Shown here: piece by piece, positions 37,434-46,489 of the stretch | Layout: every line of letters begins with the position of its first letter | How positions within the stretch are numbered: position 1 is the stretch's first letter | NCBI GenBank assembly: GCA_049673305.1 | Contig: JBATXM010000198.1 | Coordinates: forward strand, 9,307-73,306 | DNA length: 64,000 bases | Direction: 5' to 3' | Source of the DNA: GCA-003244245 sp049673305 | GTDB taxonomy: Bacteria; Actinomycetota; Actinomycetes; Mycobacteriales; Pseudonocardiaceae | Notes under the pieces: generated by a model | The model's input: only the letters and a program-made list of their open reading frames with translations | What the model was told of the DNA's origin: nothing | Database searches by the model: none | Program-made: the position numbers and the translations under genes

Positions 37434-38876
37434 GTGCCTCAGTCCGGTGTTCGTGTTCGGTTCGCCCCGTCGCCGACGGGCATGTTCCATGTCGGGAACG
37501 CTCGCTCACTGTTGCTGAACTGGGTGGTGGCGAGGCAGTCCGGCGGGACGTTGGTGTTGCGAATTGAGGACACCGATGCGGCGCGGAGCCGGCCGGAATG
37601 GACTGAGGGCATCCTGCGGATGATGGCCTGGCTAGGTGTTGGCCCTGGCGAGTACGAGGGGCCGCTGTTTCAATCCGACTACTCCGAGCAGCACCAGGCC
37701 ACTGTAGAGGCGCTGCTGGCCGCCGGGCAGGCGTACTACTGTGACTGCACCCGGGAGGCGGTGATCGCCCGAACCGGGGACTCCCACAAAGGCTATGACG
37801 GGTTCTGCCGGAACCGCAGTCTGACGGCTGGCGCGGTGCGCTTCCGGACTCCGGACTTCGGCGTCACCACGGTAGTGGATCTGATCCGTGGCAAGCCGAC
37901 GTTCGACAACGCGCTGCTGGAGGACTTCGTCATCGCCCGTGCCGACGGGTCGGCGCTGTTCCTGCTGGCTAACGTCATGGACGACATCACCATGGACATC
38001 ACGCACGTGATCCGGGGCGAGGAACATTTGTCGAACACTCCCAAGCAGCAGTTGCTGTGGGAGGCACTGGGGCAGGAGCCGCCGATCTGGGCGCATGCCC
38101 CGATTCTGGTGAACGAAAAACGACAAAAGCTGTCCAAGCGGCGGGACCGGGTCGCGTTGGAAGAATTTAAGTCGGAGGGCTATCTGGCCGAGGCGATGCG
38201 CAATTACCTCATGCTGCTGGGGTGGGCGCCGTCCGGAAATCGAGAGATCGTGCCGTGGTCGGTGATCGAAACCGAATTCCGACTGGAAGACGTCAACCCC
38301 AGTCCGGCGTTCTTCGATGTCCGGAAGCTGCAGGCGTTCAACGGTGATTACATCCGCGCATGGGGCGTCGATGAATTCATCGACGCCTGCCAACCGTGGC
38401 TGACCAGCGAGGATGCCCCGTGGCGGCCGGAACAGTACGACCCGGCAGCGTTCGCGGCGGTGGCCGAGTTGGCGCAGACCCGGCTTGCCGTGCTGAGCGA
38501 CATTGTGCCGATGGTCGACTTCCTGTTCCTCGACGAGCCAGCCGACGATCCGGCGGTATGGGCTAAGACGATGAAAGACGGCGCAGGCGACTTACTGGCT
38601 GCCGCGATCGCCGTGTTCGAATCCATCCCCTGGCAGGCCGAGACGATCAAGGCGTCGATGGAGGATATCGGCGCAACGCGTGGTCTCAAGCTCGGCAAAG
38701 CCCAAGCCCCCATTCGGGTCGCGCTCACCGGCCGCACAGTAGGACTCCCCCTGTTTGAGTCCATGGCTGTACTAGGGCGCGATCGGACGCTGGCCCGGTT
38801 GCGGGCAGCGGTAGCCCGGCTGGCTGGGCAGACCGACATCGGTGGCCAAACTAGTGGAGGGCACGGACGACTCTGA
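37434..38876 (+). CDS. gltX: Glutamyl-tRNA synthetase
   Basis: A 480-residue class I aminoacyl-tRNA synthetase. The HIGH-type signature is PSPTGMFHVGNARS (residues ~12-25) and the KMSKS-type loop KLSKR near residue 233. Zinc-ligand-like cysteines appear as CDC and FCRN (about residues 101-103 and 123). The C-terminal anticodon-binding helical domain is complete. It starts at a GTG. It stands alone here, 44 bp after the TetR gene. Confidence 0.94.
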   Translation: MPQSGVRVRFAPSPTGMFHVGNARSLLLNWVVARQSGGTLVLRIEDTDAARSRPEWTEGILRMMAWLGVGPGEYEGPLFQSDYSEQHQATVEALLAAGQAYYCDCTREAVIARTGDSHKGYDGFCRNRSLTAGAVRFRTPDFGVTTVVDLIRGKPTFDNALLEDFVIARADGSALFLLANVMDDITMDITHVIRGEEHLSNTPKQQLLWEALGQEPPIWAHAPILVNEKRQKLSKRRDRVALEEFKSEGYLAEAMRNYLMLLGWAPSGNREIVPWSVIETEFRLEDVNPSPAFFDVRKLQAFNGDYIRAWGVDEFIDACQPWLTSEDAPWRPEQYDPAAFAAVAELAQTRLAVLSDIVPMVDFLFLDEPADDPAVWAKTMKDGAGDLLAAAIAVFESIPWQAETIKASMEDIGATRGLKLGKAQAPIRVALTGRTVGLPLFESMAVLGRDRTLARLRAAVARLAGQTDIGGQTSGGHGRL

Positions 38877-38908
38877 CGCCGCAACGGTAAACCCACGGTA
38901 TACCCGGA

Positions 38909-41554
38909 CTACTGTGCAGCAACTCCGACGCACATCCGTAGCTGGGCGAACAATTCGTCTCTGCTGGTGACGTCCAATCGTTGGCGCATCCGGGCGACAT
39001 GGTGTTCCACGGTCTTGGCCGAGATGAACAACCGTTCCCCGATCTGCCGGTAAGTCAGTCCGGTCAAGATCAGCTCGGCGACCTCCCGTTCCCGCTCGCT
39101 CAGCAGTGAAGCACCCCCTGATCCGCCGGTGGGCCCACCGAAAGGCACAGTGCCTGGACGCGAGGGGGGCATCGACTCGGCTGGCCCATCCTCCACCGAA
39201 GAACCGGACGCGCCGGGCCCGGTAGCCCGCAGCGCCCGAGCACATCCCAGCAGAGTGACCATGACCTTGCGATCGGTGGTGCGGATCGCAGCCTGGCCCG
39301 CCAGCCGGGAGCCATCGTTGGCCAGCCCGATCGACTGCAGTCCACGGGCTGCGGACTCTACCTCAGAAGGATCGAACTGTCCGGCCAGCACCCGCATCCA
39401 GGCCCGGCCGGCGGCAGCGAGCACGGCGGCGTAGTGATGGCTCTTCGCTGCCTTCACCAGGGCCGCCGCATGCGGCTCGGCCGCACTGGGCTGCTCTCGC
39501 AGGATCGCGGCATGCAGGCCGTACCAGTGCAGCGGCGCGGCCCACAGCGGTGGATCATCCAAGCGCTCCAGCAGAATCCGGGCCTGTTCCAGGTGCGGCG
39601 CCACCCGGTCGAAATCTCCTAGCCTGGCCGCGGCCACGGCCAGCTCACCCAACGGCAACAGGGCGAACAAGTCCGCCGGGTGCCGGACGATCGCTTCCCG
39701 GGCTGCGGCCCAGGCTGCCGCCAGCGCGGGGATGTCGCTTTCGCGCCGGGCCAGGCCGACCGCCAGCGCGGCGGCGAACAGTTCCTCCCGTGGTTCACGG
39801 GTGCCCGATTCGGGGACGGTGCGGGCAAGCCAGCACCTGGCCAGCACAGGGTCACCCCGGATCATCGCAGTCCAGGCCAGCAGGAGCTGGTAACGGGCTC
39901 GAGCAAACAGCCCACCAGCACCGCTGGCCAGGGCCCGCTCCAAGACCGAGACAGCGACGTCGAGCTCGCCACAATGCAGCGCCACGATCGCCGCCAGCGC
40001 CGCCGGGGTATCCGGCAACAGCACGGTTGGTCCGCCCGGTTCAAGCAGCGCGGCGGCTCGGGTCAGCGTAGAGAGGGCCACCGTCGGGGAGCCGAGTACC
40101 GACTCCAGCACACCCGCAGCCATCAGCGACTCCGCCCCGGCCACCAACGTCGGCGGTCGGTCACCGTCGGAAGCTGCCAGCACCTCCCGAGCCTGCGCCA
40201 ACGACCCGGTACCGAGCAGCGCCAGCGCGGCCAGCGGTGCCGCCGAGCCCATCCGTGCTGTGCCGACCCAGCGGTAGACCTCAGCGCTGCGCGCCAGCAG
40301 GCCACGCTGGGCCAAAACAGCGGCCGCGACGTTACCGGCCATGGCCAGATCGGGGCACGAGGGATCGGACAATGCCTCATCGGCAAGGCGCAGTGCCCGG
40401 TCCAGGTCACCAGAGAGAGCCGATGCCTGCGCCCGCCGGGGTGCCAACGAGGCCGCCTCAGCCCCGGCGGTGACGGCCTGGTCGTACAGCTGCACAGCCC
40501 GCGCGGCCCTGTCAGACGCCCTGTCAGAGCCGGTCGGCTCGGACAGGGCGGCGTCGGCGGCCGCTGCGAAGACTGCTGCGAGCTCGCTTCCTCGGGCACC
40601 GGCCTCGACCAGCTGATGAGCTAGGGCGAGCACGGGCCGGCCACGTTCGAGGTGAGCGGCGAGCACCAGACGCTGCACCACCCGCCGGGCGCCCGGCGTG
40701 GCACCGGCCACCAGCGCCCGGCGCACCAGCGGGATCACCCTGGCTCCCTCATCCAGGCTCACGCCCCGCAGCAGACCGCTGGAGTGCGCCATCGACAACA
40801 AGTCGGTGACCACGGCAAGATCTAGCGCAAGAACCTGAGCGAGGATGTCGGGGTCGGGGGCCGCGCCAAGCGCCACCGCCAGCAGCAATGCGCGTAACTG
40901 GGGGGCAATCCGGCCGAGGTCGTGACGAACGTGCTCGACAACCTCCGGCGGCAGCTCTGCGCAGTCGCCGTTGAGCGTGCCCACGGTAGGTAGCACGTCC
41001 ACGACCCGGTCAATCAGCCTCGGCACCCCGTCGGTCTGCTCGCCGAGCAGCTCGACCACCGCCGCAGGCAGTGCCTCGCCCAGCAGCGCCGCGCAGCGGA
41101 TCTGGATTCCTCGCCGGTCCAGCCGATCCAGCAGCACCGGCGGCAGGTGAGCGCCCAGAGCGTCCTCAAGCTCGGCCAGCTCGGGCTTTCGCGGCCAAGG
41201 CCGGTATGCGACGACGAGCCGCGCGTCACTGGTCAGCGCCAGGTGGCGCAGCCGGTCGAGGTCAGGGCCCGCCAGCTGATGGGCGTCATCGACCAGCACG
41301 GCCACGTCCACGGACGGCGCCGGTCCCACCGAGGGCGCGAGCCCAACGGACGCCGCGTCCATTCCAACAACGGTGATCCCAGCCGCCCGATAGGCCTGGC
41401 GCAGGGCGGCCAGCAGCGCGCTCTTCCCGCACCCGCCAGTCCCGACGACACCGACGGTGAGGTGCGCCGACGGGTCGGCGCAGACCGCGTTGTACAGCGT
41501 CTGCGCCGCCACCATCCCAGCCAGCGACGCCATTGAGCTCGTTGCCTGGTTCAC
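38909..41554 (-). CDS. LuxR-family ATPase regulator, IniR-like
   Basis: An 881-residue regulator. A P-loop GTGGCGKSALL is at residues 37-47, with VAVLVDDAHQL as Walker B, then a long alpha-helical TPR-like region (~300-790), and a C-terminal LuxR HTH (LSEREREVAELILTGLTYRQIGERLFISAKTVEHHV, ~815-850). It is translationally coupled (GTGA) to the Hsp70-like gene and lies beside iniB/A/C-like genes. This is the arrangement of M. tuberculosis Rv0339c (IniR), the activator of iniBAC. It is the likely activator of the divergent operon; orthology is inference from context and architecture. Confidence 0.82.
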   Translation of the reverse strand: MNQATSSMASLAGMVAAQTLYNAVCADPSAHLTVGVVGTGGCGKSALLAALRQAYRAAGITVVGMDAASVGLAPSVGPAPSVDVAVLVDDAHQLAGPDLDRLRHLALTSDARLVVAYRPWPRKPELAELEDALGAHLPPVLLDRLDRRGIQIRCAALLGEALPAAVVELLGEQTDGVPRLIDRVVDVLPTVGTLNGDCAELPPEVVEHVRHDLGRIAPQLRALLLAVALGAAPDPDILAQVLALDLAVVTDLLSMAHSSGLLRGVSLDEGARVIPLVRRALVAGATPGARRVVQRLVLAAHLERGRPVLALAHQLVEAGARGSELAAVFAAAADAALSEPTGSDRASDRAARAVQLYDQAVTAGAEAASLAPRRAQASALSGDLDRALRLADEALSDPSCPDLAMAGNVAAAVLAQRGLLARSAEVYRWVGTARMGSAAPLAALALLGTGSLAQAREVLAASDGDRPPTLVAGAESLMAAGVLESVLGSPTVALSTLTRAAALLEPGGPTVLLPDTPAALAAIVALHCGELDVAVSVLERALASGAGGLFARARYQLLLAWTAMIRGDPVLARCWLARTVPESGTREPREELFAAALAVGLARRESDIPALAAAWAAAREAIVRHPADLFALLPLGELAVAAARLGDFDRVAPHLEQARILLERLDDPPLWAAPLHWYGLHAAILREQPSAAEPHAAALVKAAKSHHYAAVLAAAGRAWMRVLAGQFDPSEVESAARGLQSIGLANDGSRLAGQAAIRTTDRKVMVTLLGCARALRATGPGASGSSVEDGPAESMPPSRPGTVPFGGPTGGSGGASLLSEREREVAELILTGLTYRQIGERLFISAKTVEHHVARMRQRLDVTSRDELFAQLRMCVGVAAQ

Positions 41555-43368
41555 GGGCCCGACTCATGGCGTCGGTTGGGCTCGGTGGTGGTGGCCGGCG
41601 TCGTCGTCGGGACGGCCGTCGTGGTCGGGGGGGGCGAGGGCGCCTTGGTGGGCTGGACAGGCGTGGGGGCGACGGTGGGAGTGGGGTCAGCCGTCGTGAT
41701 CGGCTGGGGTGGTGCGCTGCGCGGGGAGGGGGGGATGGACCAGGTGGTGGTCCAGGTGTAAGTGGTGACCCAGGGGGGCGCGGGCGCGCTGATGGGTGCC
41801 CTGGGGGGGTCCTGCTTGGCGGCGGCGGTGGCAGGTTTGCTCGGTACGGCGGGGGGTGTGGTACGGACGGAGCCACCGGAGCTCCCCCTGGACGAGCTTT
41901 CGTCGCTGGTTGCCTCGGCATCCGGTGCTGGGCTAGCGGAGCCGGATGCCGGAGCCCTGGGCGCCAGCGGGCCACGAGGCGCCGAGGTTCCGGCGTCCGC
42001 CTGAGGGCTGGGGCCGCTGCGGGAAATCAGGAACGGGACTGATGCCACGCCAGCGACGGTGAAGAAGGCGAGACCGCCGGCTAGGGCGACCTGCTTCACC
42101 CGCCGGGAGCGGGCTCGGCGCCCGTGGAGCTGGGTAGCGTCGACGTCCAGCGGGATGGCGGTCAGGGATGGTCGTTGCGGAGTCTGCGCCAGCGTGCGAC
42201 CCGCGACGGTGGACTCGGGGGCGACGGTGGATGGCTCGGGAACGGCCTCTGCCCGGACCGGCGGGTCGCCAGCGAGGTCCTCGGCGGTGGTGTCGGTGGG
42301 GAACGCGGAGAGGGCGGCGCCGAGTGCGATGGCGGCTTTGGGGTCGGCGTCGACGGCGACGGGGCGGCCAAGTTCAGCGGAGACGAGTTGCGCGACGAGT
42401 GGTACCCGGGAAGAGCCGCCGACCAACAGCACCACATCGAGGTCCTGCGCGGTGAGTTCGGCGGATCGCAATGCCTGGTGTAGTGCCTCGATGGTCCGGG
42501 CCACCTGGGGGCGGATCATGTCTTCGAACTCGGCCCGAACCAACCGGACCTGGGAGTGGATCCCGGGGGCCAGGACAGGGATCGTGACGTCGGTATCGGC
42601 CGAGAGCGCTTCTTTGGCTTCGGTGCATTCTCGTCGTAGCGCGGCGGTCGCGGCGAGGGTAGCGGGGTCGGTAGGGTCAAGCTGCGTCACAGCAGGAACC
42701 GCGGCGAGGACGTGGCTGAAGACGGCGTCGTCAAAATCCACGCCGCCGAGGTGGTCAAGCCCCTGGGGACGCCCGAGCACGGAGAAGGTGCTGGCGCCAG
42801 TCTTGCGGACGACGGCCACGTCGAAGGTTCCGCCGCCGAGGTCATAGACCGCGATGGTGCTGCCCAGCTCGATCCGTCCTTGGAGCGCGTAGCTGGCGGC
42901 GGCGGCCTCAGGCTCGGTGCGCAAGGCGATCTCGGGGAGCCCGGCAGCATGAAATGCCCGTGCCATGGTCTGGATCTTGTACGTTCCCCAGCTGGCCGGG
43001 TGTGTGATCACGATACCGGCGGCGGGGCCACCCTCGCGTTGCATCACCCGGTCGATGACCCAGCGGAGCACCATGGCGGCGATCTCGGGTGCGGAGTGCG
43101 GCTGGCCCCCGATCACCATCGGGACCTCGTCACCGATGCGCCGCTTGAACTCGCGGACCACCCGCTCAGGATCGGTGACGGCGCGACGCTCGGCGGCCTC
43201 CCCCACCACCACCTGCCCATCGGGCGCGAGATAGACCACCGAGCTCACCGCCGTGGAACGGGTGCCCAGCGGGATCACCTCGGGCAGTGCCCGCCGGCCC
43301 TCCTCCTCACGGCAGATCGCCGCGGCGGTGAAGGTGGTGCCCAGGTCAATCCCGAGCCAGTAGCTCAT
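41551..43368 (-). CDS. Hsp70-like protein with membrane anchor and Pro/Thr-rich tail
   Basis: A 605-residue protein. Residues 1-~370 form an Hsp70/actin-type ATPase (GIDLGTTFTAAAI, VYDLGGGTFDVAVV, VLLVGGSSRVP). There is no usual Hsp70 substrate-binding domain. Instead come a linker, a basic patch RRARSRRVK, one transmembrane helix (about residues 440-462) and a ~140-residue extracytoplasmic Pro/Thr/Ser/Ala-rich tail. The start ATG at 43368 fits the family. It is the first gene of the operon with the IniR-like regulator and is divergent from the iniB-like gene, which suggests a role in sensing or assembling the envelope stress machinery. Confidence 0.85.
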   Translation of the reverse strand: MSYWLGIDLGTTFTAAAICREEEGRRALPEVIPLGTRSTAVSSVVYLAPDGQVVVGEAAERRAVTDPERVVREFKRRIGDEVPMVIGGQPHSAPEIAAMVLRWVIDRVMQREGGPAAGIVITHPASWGTYKIQTMARAFHAAGLPEIALRTEPEAAAASYALQGRIELGSTIAVYDLGGGTFDVAVVRKTGASTFSVLGRPQGLDHLGGVDFDDAVFSHVLAAVPAVTQLDPTDPATLAATAALRRECTEAKEALSADTDVTIPVLAPGIHSQVRLVRAEFEDMIRPQVARTIEALHQALRSAELTAQDLDVVLLVGGSSRVPLVAQLVSAELGRPVAVDADPKAAIALGAALSAFPTDTTAEDLAGDPPVRAEAVPEPSTVAPESTVAGRTLAQTPQRPSLTAIPLDVDATQLHGRRARSRRVKQVALAGGLAFFTVAGVASVPFLISRSGPSPQADAGTSAPRGPLAPRAPASGSASPAPDAEATSDESSSRGSSGGSVRTTPPAVPSKPATAAAKQDPPRAPISAPAPPWVTTYTWTTTWSIPPSPRSAPPQPITTADPTPTVAPTPVQPTKAPSPPPTTTAVPTTTPATTTEPNRRHESGP

Positions 43369-43531
43369 CCTCGCGTACCCCTCCTTCCTCCAATCCCCTA
43401 ACGCGGCGGCAGACAACCCGGTGCGATCCCCGATGCCCGGCCGCGGTGGGGCCGCCTAGCTTAGGTCCCACCCCGCCAGGCAGCTCAACCCTGCCGGCCC
43501 CCCACCTGCCATCAAGGGAGCAAGCACCGTC

Positions 43532-44536
43532 ATGACCACAGCGCAAAGCCTGATGGAGTTCATCCTCAACCTGCTGCGTGACAGCGACGCCAAAGCCGCT
43601 TTCGTCGCCGACCCGCACAAGGCGCTGGCTGACGCTGGTCTGGGCGAGGTGTGCAGCGAGGATGTGTCCGACGCAATGTCCTACGTCGCTGAGTACCACC
43701 CGGTAACCTTCGTCGGCAACTCCGAGAACCACCCTGAGGCCACCAACTTCGCCCCGCACCCCGCCAGCGACCGGCCCGACCACAACTACCGGCCCGACCA
43801 CAATTACGGGCCTGACCCCCACGCCAGCCCAGTGCATCAACTGGAATACGTCACCAACAACTACTCCTACACCGACAACCACGACACGCTGGTCGACAAG
43901 TCAGTGAACCAGCACATCTGGAACGAGGGCACCCTCGCCCAACGCTTCGATGACCACTCGGTGACCGCGACGGATCACTCCGTGGCCTCCGGCGGTGACC
44001 TCAACGGTGCCGTGGCCAACGGCAACAACAACGTCCTCGGCGACGGTGACAGCGTGGGCAACGCCACCCGCCTCGACGACCACTCTGTCCGTACCGCGTT
44101 CACCGGTAACAACATCGCCGACCACGGCGGCGTCTCCGGGCACGACAACAACGACAACGCCACCAATCCTCAGCGCAGCAACGTCGCCACCAACAACAGC
44201 GCGCTGGAGAACTCGCCACGCACCTCACAAGACACCACGAACAATGACTCCTTCAACGACTCACACAACCGGGAACCGCACCAGACCACAGTCGACTCGT
44301 ACAACGACGATTCACACCACCACACCACCACGGATTCTCTCAACCACCAATCCTTCAACGACGAGTCCTTCAACCACAACCTCAACAACCACGAGTCCTT
44401 CGACCACGACTCAGCAATCACCAACACCGACCAGCATGGTCTCCTGAACGCCAACCTCAGCCCGGCGATTGCTCTCCCGATACACGACAATGAGCTCAAC
44501 GTGCTGAACCACAACGAGCACCACCTACCCGCCTAA
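43532..44536 (+). CDS. iniB: IniB N-terminal domain protein with Asn/His/Asp-rich tail
   Basis: A 334-residue protein. Residues 1-~60 (SLMEFILNLLRDSDAKAAFVADPHKALADAGL) match the IniB N-terminal domain. The rest is low-complexity, very rich in Asn, His, Asp, Ser and Thr, with repeats such as RPDHNY twice, DDHSV/TDHSV and SFND/SFNH/SFDH. Mycobacterial IniB has a Gly/Asn-rich tail at the same place. No signal peptide is seen. It is the first gene of the iniB-A-C-like operon, with AAGGGAG before the ATG. Function unknown; isoniazid or wall-stress induction is known only for the mycobacterial locus. Confidence 0.85.
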   Translation: MTTAQSLMEFILNLLRDSDAKAAFVADPHKALADAGLGEVCSEDVSDAMSYVAEYHPVTFVGNSENHPEATNFAPHPASDRPDHNYRPDHNYGPDPHASPVHQLEYVTNNYSYTDNHDTLVDKSVNQHIWNEGTLAQRFDDHSVTATDHSVASGGDLNGAVANGNNNVLGDGDSVGNATRLDDHSVRTAFTGNNIADHGGVSGHDNNDNATNPQRSNVATNNSALENSPRTSQDTTNNDSFNDSHNREPHQTTVDSYNDDSHHHTTTDSLNHQSFNDESFNHNLNNHESFDHDSAITNTDQHGLLNANLSPAIALPIHDNELNVLNHNEHHLPA

Positions 44537-44567
44537 CCCACCGGAGTAGCCTCCAGAGGAGCCAAAC

Positions 44568-44619
44568 ACCACGCCGGATCCGCCACCTCTCCCCTCTCCG
44601 GTGGCGGATCCGGCGTGGT
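44568..44619 (+). terminator. Strong hairpin between iniB-like and iniA-like genes
   Basis: A perfect 20-bp stem (left arm ACCACGCCGGATCCGCCACC) with a 12-base loop TCTCCCCTCTCC. No T-run follows. It lies 31 bp after the iniB stop and 28 bp before the iniA GTG, so it probably acts as an attenuator, partial terminator or RNA-stabilising structure rather than a complete terminator. Confidence 0.75.
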
Positions 44620-44647
44620 ATGACCGCCGGCGGGAGAGGGCAACGCA

Positions 44648-46489
44648 GTGAGCTCAGCAGGGCCGGCAGGCCTGGACGTCGTTGACCGGACGATCGGCTT
44701 GACCGAGGCCAGTGACCGGCCTGACCTGGGGCAACGATTGGCCCACACGCGTCGGCGACTACTCGACCCCACCGTGCGGGTGCTGGTGGTCGGCGAGTTC
44801 AAGCAAGGCAAGAGCCTGCTCGTCAACGCGCTGATCGACGCTGCGGTCTGCCCGGTGGACGACGACATCGCCACCGCGGTGCCCACGGAGATCTCTTACG
44901 CGCAGGCTCCCCGTGCGACGCTGGTGTGCGGGAGAGGTCATGGCTCCAACTCAAACAGCTCAGACAGCGCGGAGACCACCCGGATTCAGGTCCCCCTCGA
45001 CACGCTCGCCAGTCACGTGTCCGAAGCGGGCCACGGGGCTCACCCGCAAGGCCTGCTGCGCGCCGAGGTCGGTATTCCCCGGCAGATCCTGGCTGACGGG
45101 CTGGTCCTGGTCGACACGACCGGCGTCGGCGGACTCAGCTCGGTGCATACCACCAGCACCCTGACCGCGCTGCCCACCGCCGACGCCGTGCTGCTGGTGT
45201 CAGACGCCTCGCAGGAATACACCGAACCAGAGATTGACTTCCTGCGCCAAGCGATGAAGTTGTGCCCCAACATCGCCTGCGTACTCACCAAGATCGACCT
45301 CTACCCGCAATGGCGGCGCATCGCTGAGCTGGACCGCGTCCACCTGGCGGGCGCCACAGTGGAAGCGGATCTGCTGCCGGTGTCCTCGACGTTGCGCCTG
45401 CATGCGATGCGCACCGAGGACAACCAGCTGGCGCAGGAATCCGGATTTCCAGCGCTGGTGCGGTACCTGCTGGACGCCGTGGCGCAGGCCGATCAGCTAA
45501 GCCGGCGCAGCGTGGCCCATGACGTCTGCACCGTCACCGACTATCTTTCGGTCTCGCTACGGGCAGAACTGCAGGCGCAGCGCAGCCCCGACGACGCTAC
45601 GGCGCTGATGGCCGAGCTGCAGGCCGCCAAGTCCCGCGCTGAGAATCTGCATCGCCGCACATCACGATGGCAGCACACGCTCAGCGACGGAATGGCCGAC
45701 CTGAACGCCGACATCGAGTTCGACCTGCGTGACCGGTTGCGCCAAGTGATCCGGCACGGTGAGGCGGCGCTGGAGCAGGCCGATCCGAGCGCGATCTGGG
45801 AGCAGTTCACCGAATGGCTCACCCAGCAGCTCGCTGCCGCCACCTCCGACAACTTCGTGTGGGCAAACCAGCGAGTACAGCTGCTCGCCCACCAAGTGGC
45901 CGAGCACTTCGTCGAAGATGGTGGCGAGCTGCTTCCTGAACTGAGGTTAGGTGATGCAGCCAGCACATTGGACGCGGTGCCCGACCTACCAGCGCCGCAC
46001 GTCGAGGACCCGAAGTTTTTCGGCAAGCTGCTCACGGGAATGCGGGGTTCCTACGGTGGCGTGCTCATGTTCGGCATGATGACCACACTGGCCGGGATGG
46101 CGCTGATCAACCCGATTTCGATCGCCGCCGGATTAATGCTCGGAACCAAGACGCTGCGCGAGGACAAGCAAAGCCGCCGCAAGCGCCAGCAGGCTGAGGC
46201 TCAGCTGCTGCTGCGGCGCCAGGTTGACGACGTCATCTTTCACGTCGGAAAGGAATGCCGGGACCGCCTGCGCCAGGTTCAACGGCTGCTGCGAGATCAC
46301 TTCAGCGAGGTGGCGAGCGAGCTGCACCGCTCGCTGTCTGAGTCCATCCAAGCAGCGCAGATGGCCGCGAACACCGCGGGATCCAACCGGCAGCGGCGGA
46401 TTAACCTGCTCACGGCCGAACTGGAGCGGATCGACGCGCTGCGAGACGACGCCCGCGCGCTCATGATTGCCCCAGGACACCGGTCGTGA
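44648..46489 (+). CDS. iniA: Dynamin-like GTPase IniA
   Basis: A 613-residue bacterial dynamin-like protein. The G domain has P-loop GEFKQGKS (49-56), switch DTTGVGG and TKID (G4). Long helical stalk regions follow. A hydrophobic paddle or membrane segment lies around residues 470-500 (GVLMFGMMTTLAGMALINPISIAAGLMLG), followed by a basic patch and coiled coil. Mycobacterial IniA folds as a dynamin and remodels membranes. It begins at a GTG and ends overlapping iniC (GTGA), so the two probably form a heteromeric pair. Confidence 0.88.
   Translation: MSSAGPAGLDVVDRTIGLTEASDRPDLGQRLAHTRRRLLDPTVRVLVVGEFKQGKSLLVNALIDAAVCPVDDDIATAVPTEISYAQAPRATLVCGRGHGSNSNSSDSAETTRIQVPLDTLASHVSEAGHGAHPQGLLRAEVGIPRQILADGLVLVDTTGVGGLSSVHTTSTLTALPTADAVLLVSDASQEYTEPEIDFLRQAMKLCPNIACVLTKIDLYPQWRRIAELDRVHLAGATVEADLLPVSSTLRLHAMRTEDNQLAQESGFPALVRYLLDAVAQADQLSRRSVAHDVCTVTDYLSVSLRAELQAQRSPDDATALMAELQAAKSRAENLHRRTSRWQHTLSDGMADLNADIEFDLRDRLRQVIRHGEAALEQADPSAIWEQFTEWLTQQLAAATSDNFVWANQRVQLLAHQVAEHFVEDGGELLPELRLGDAASTLDAVPDLPAPHVEDPKFFGKLLTGMRGSYGGVLMFGMMTTLAGMALINPISIAAGLMLGTKTLREDKQSRRKRQQAEAQLLLRRQVDDVIFHVGKECRDRLRQVQRLLRDHFSEVASELHRSLSESIQAAQMAANTAGSNRQRRINLLTAELERIDALRDDARALMIAPGHRS

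Noticed and set aside
42059..42847. Plus-strand 262-residue frame across the Hsp70 gene
   Set aside because: Ser/Arg-rich antisense shadow; the Hsp70 motifs are on the minus strand.
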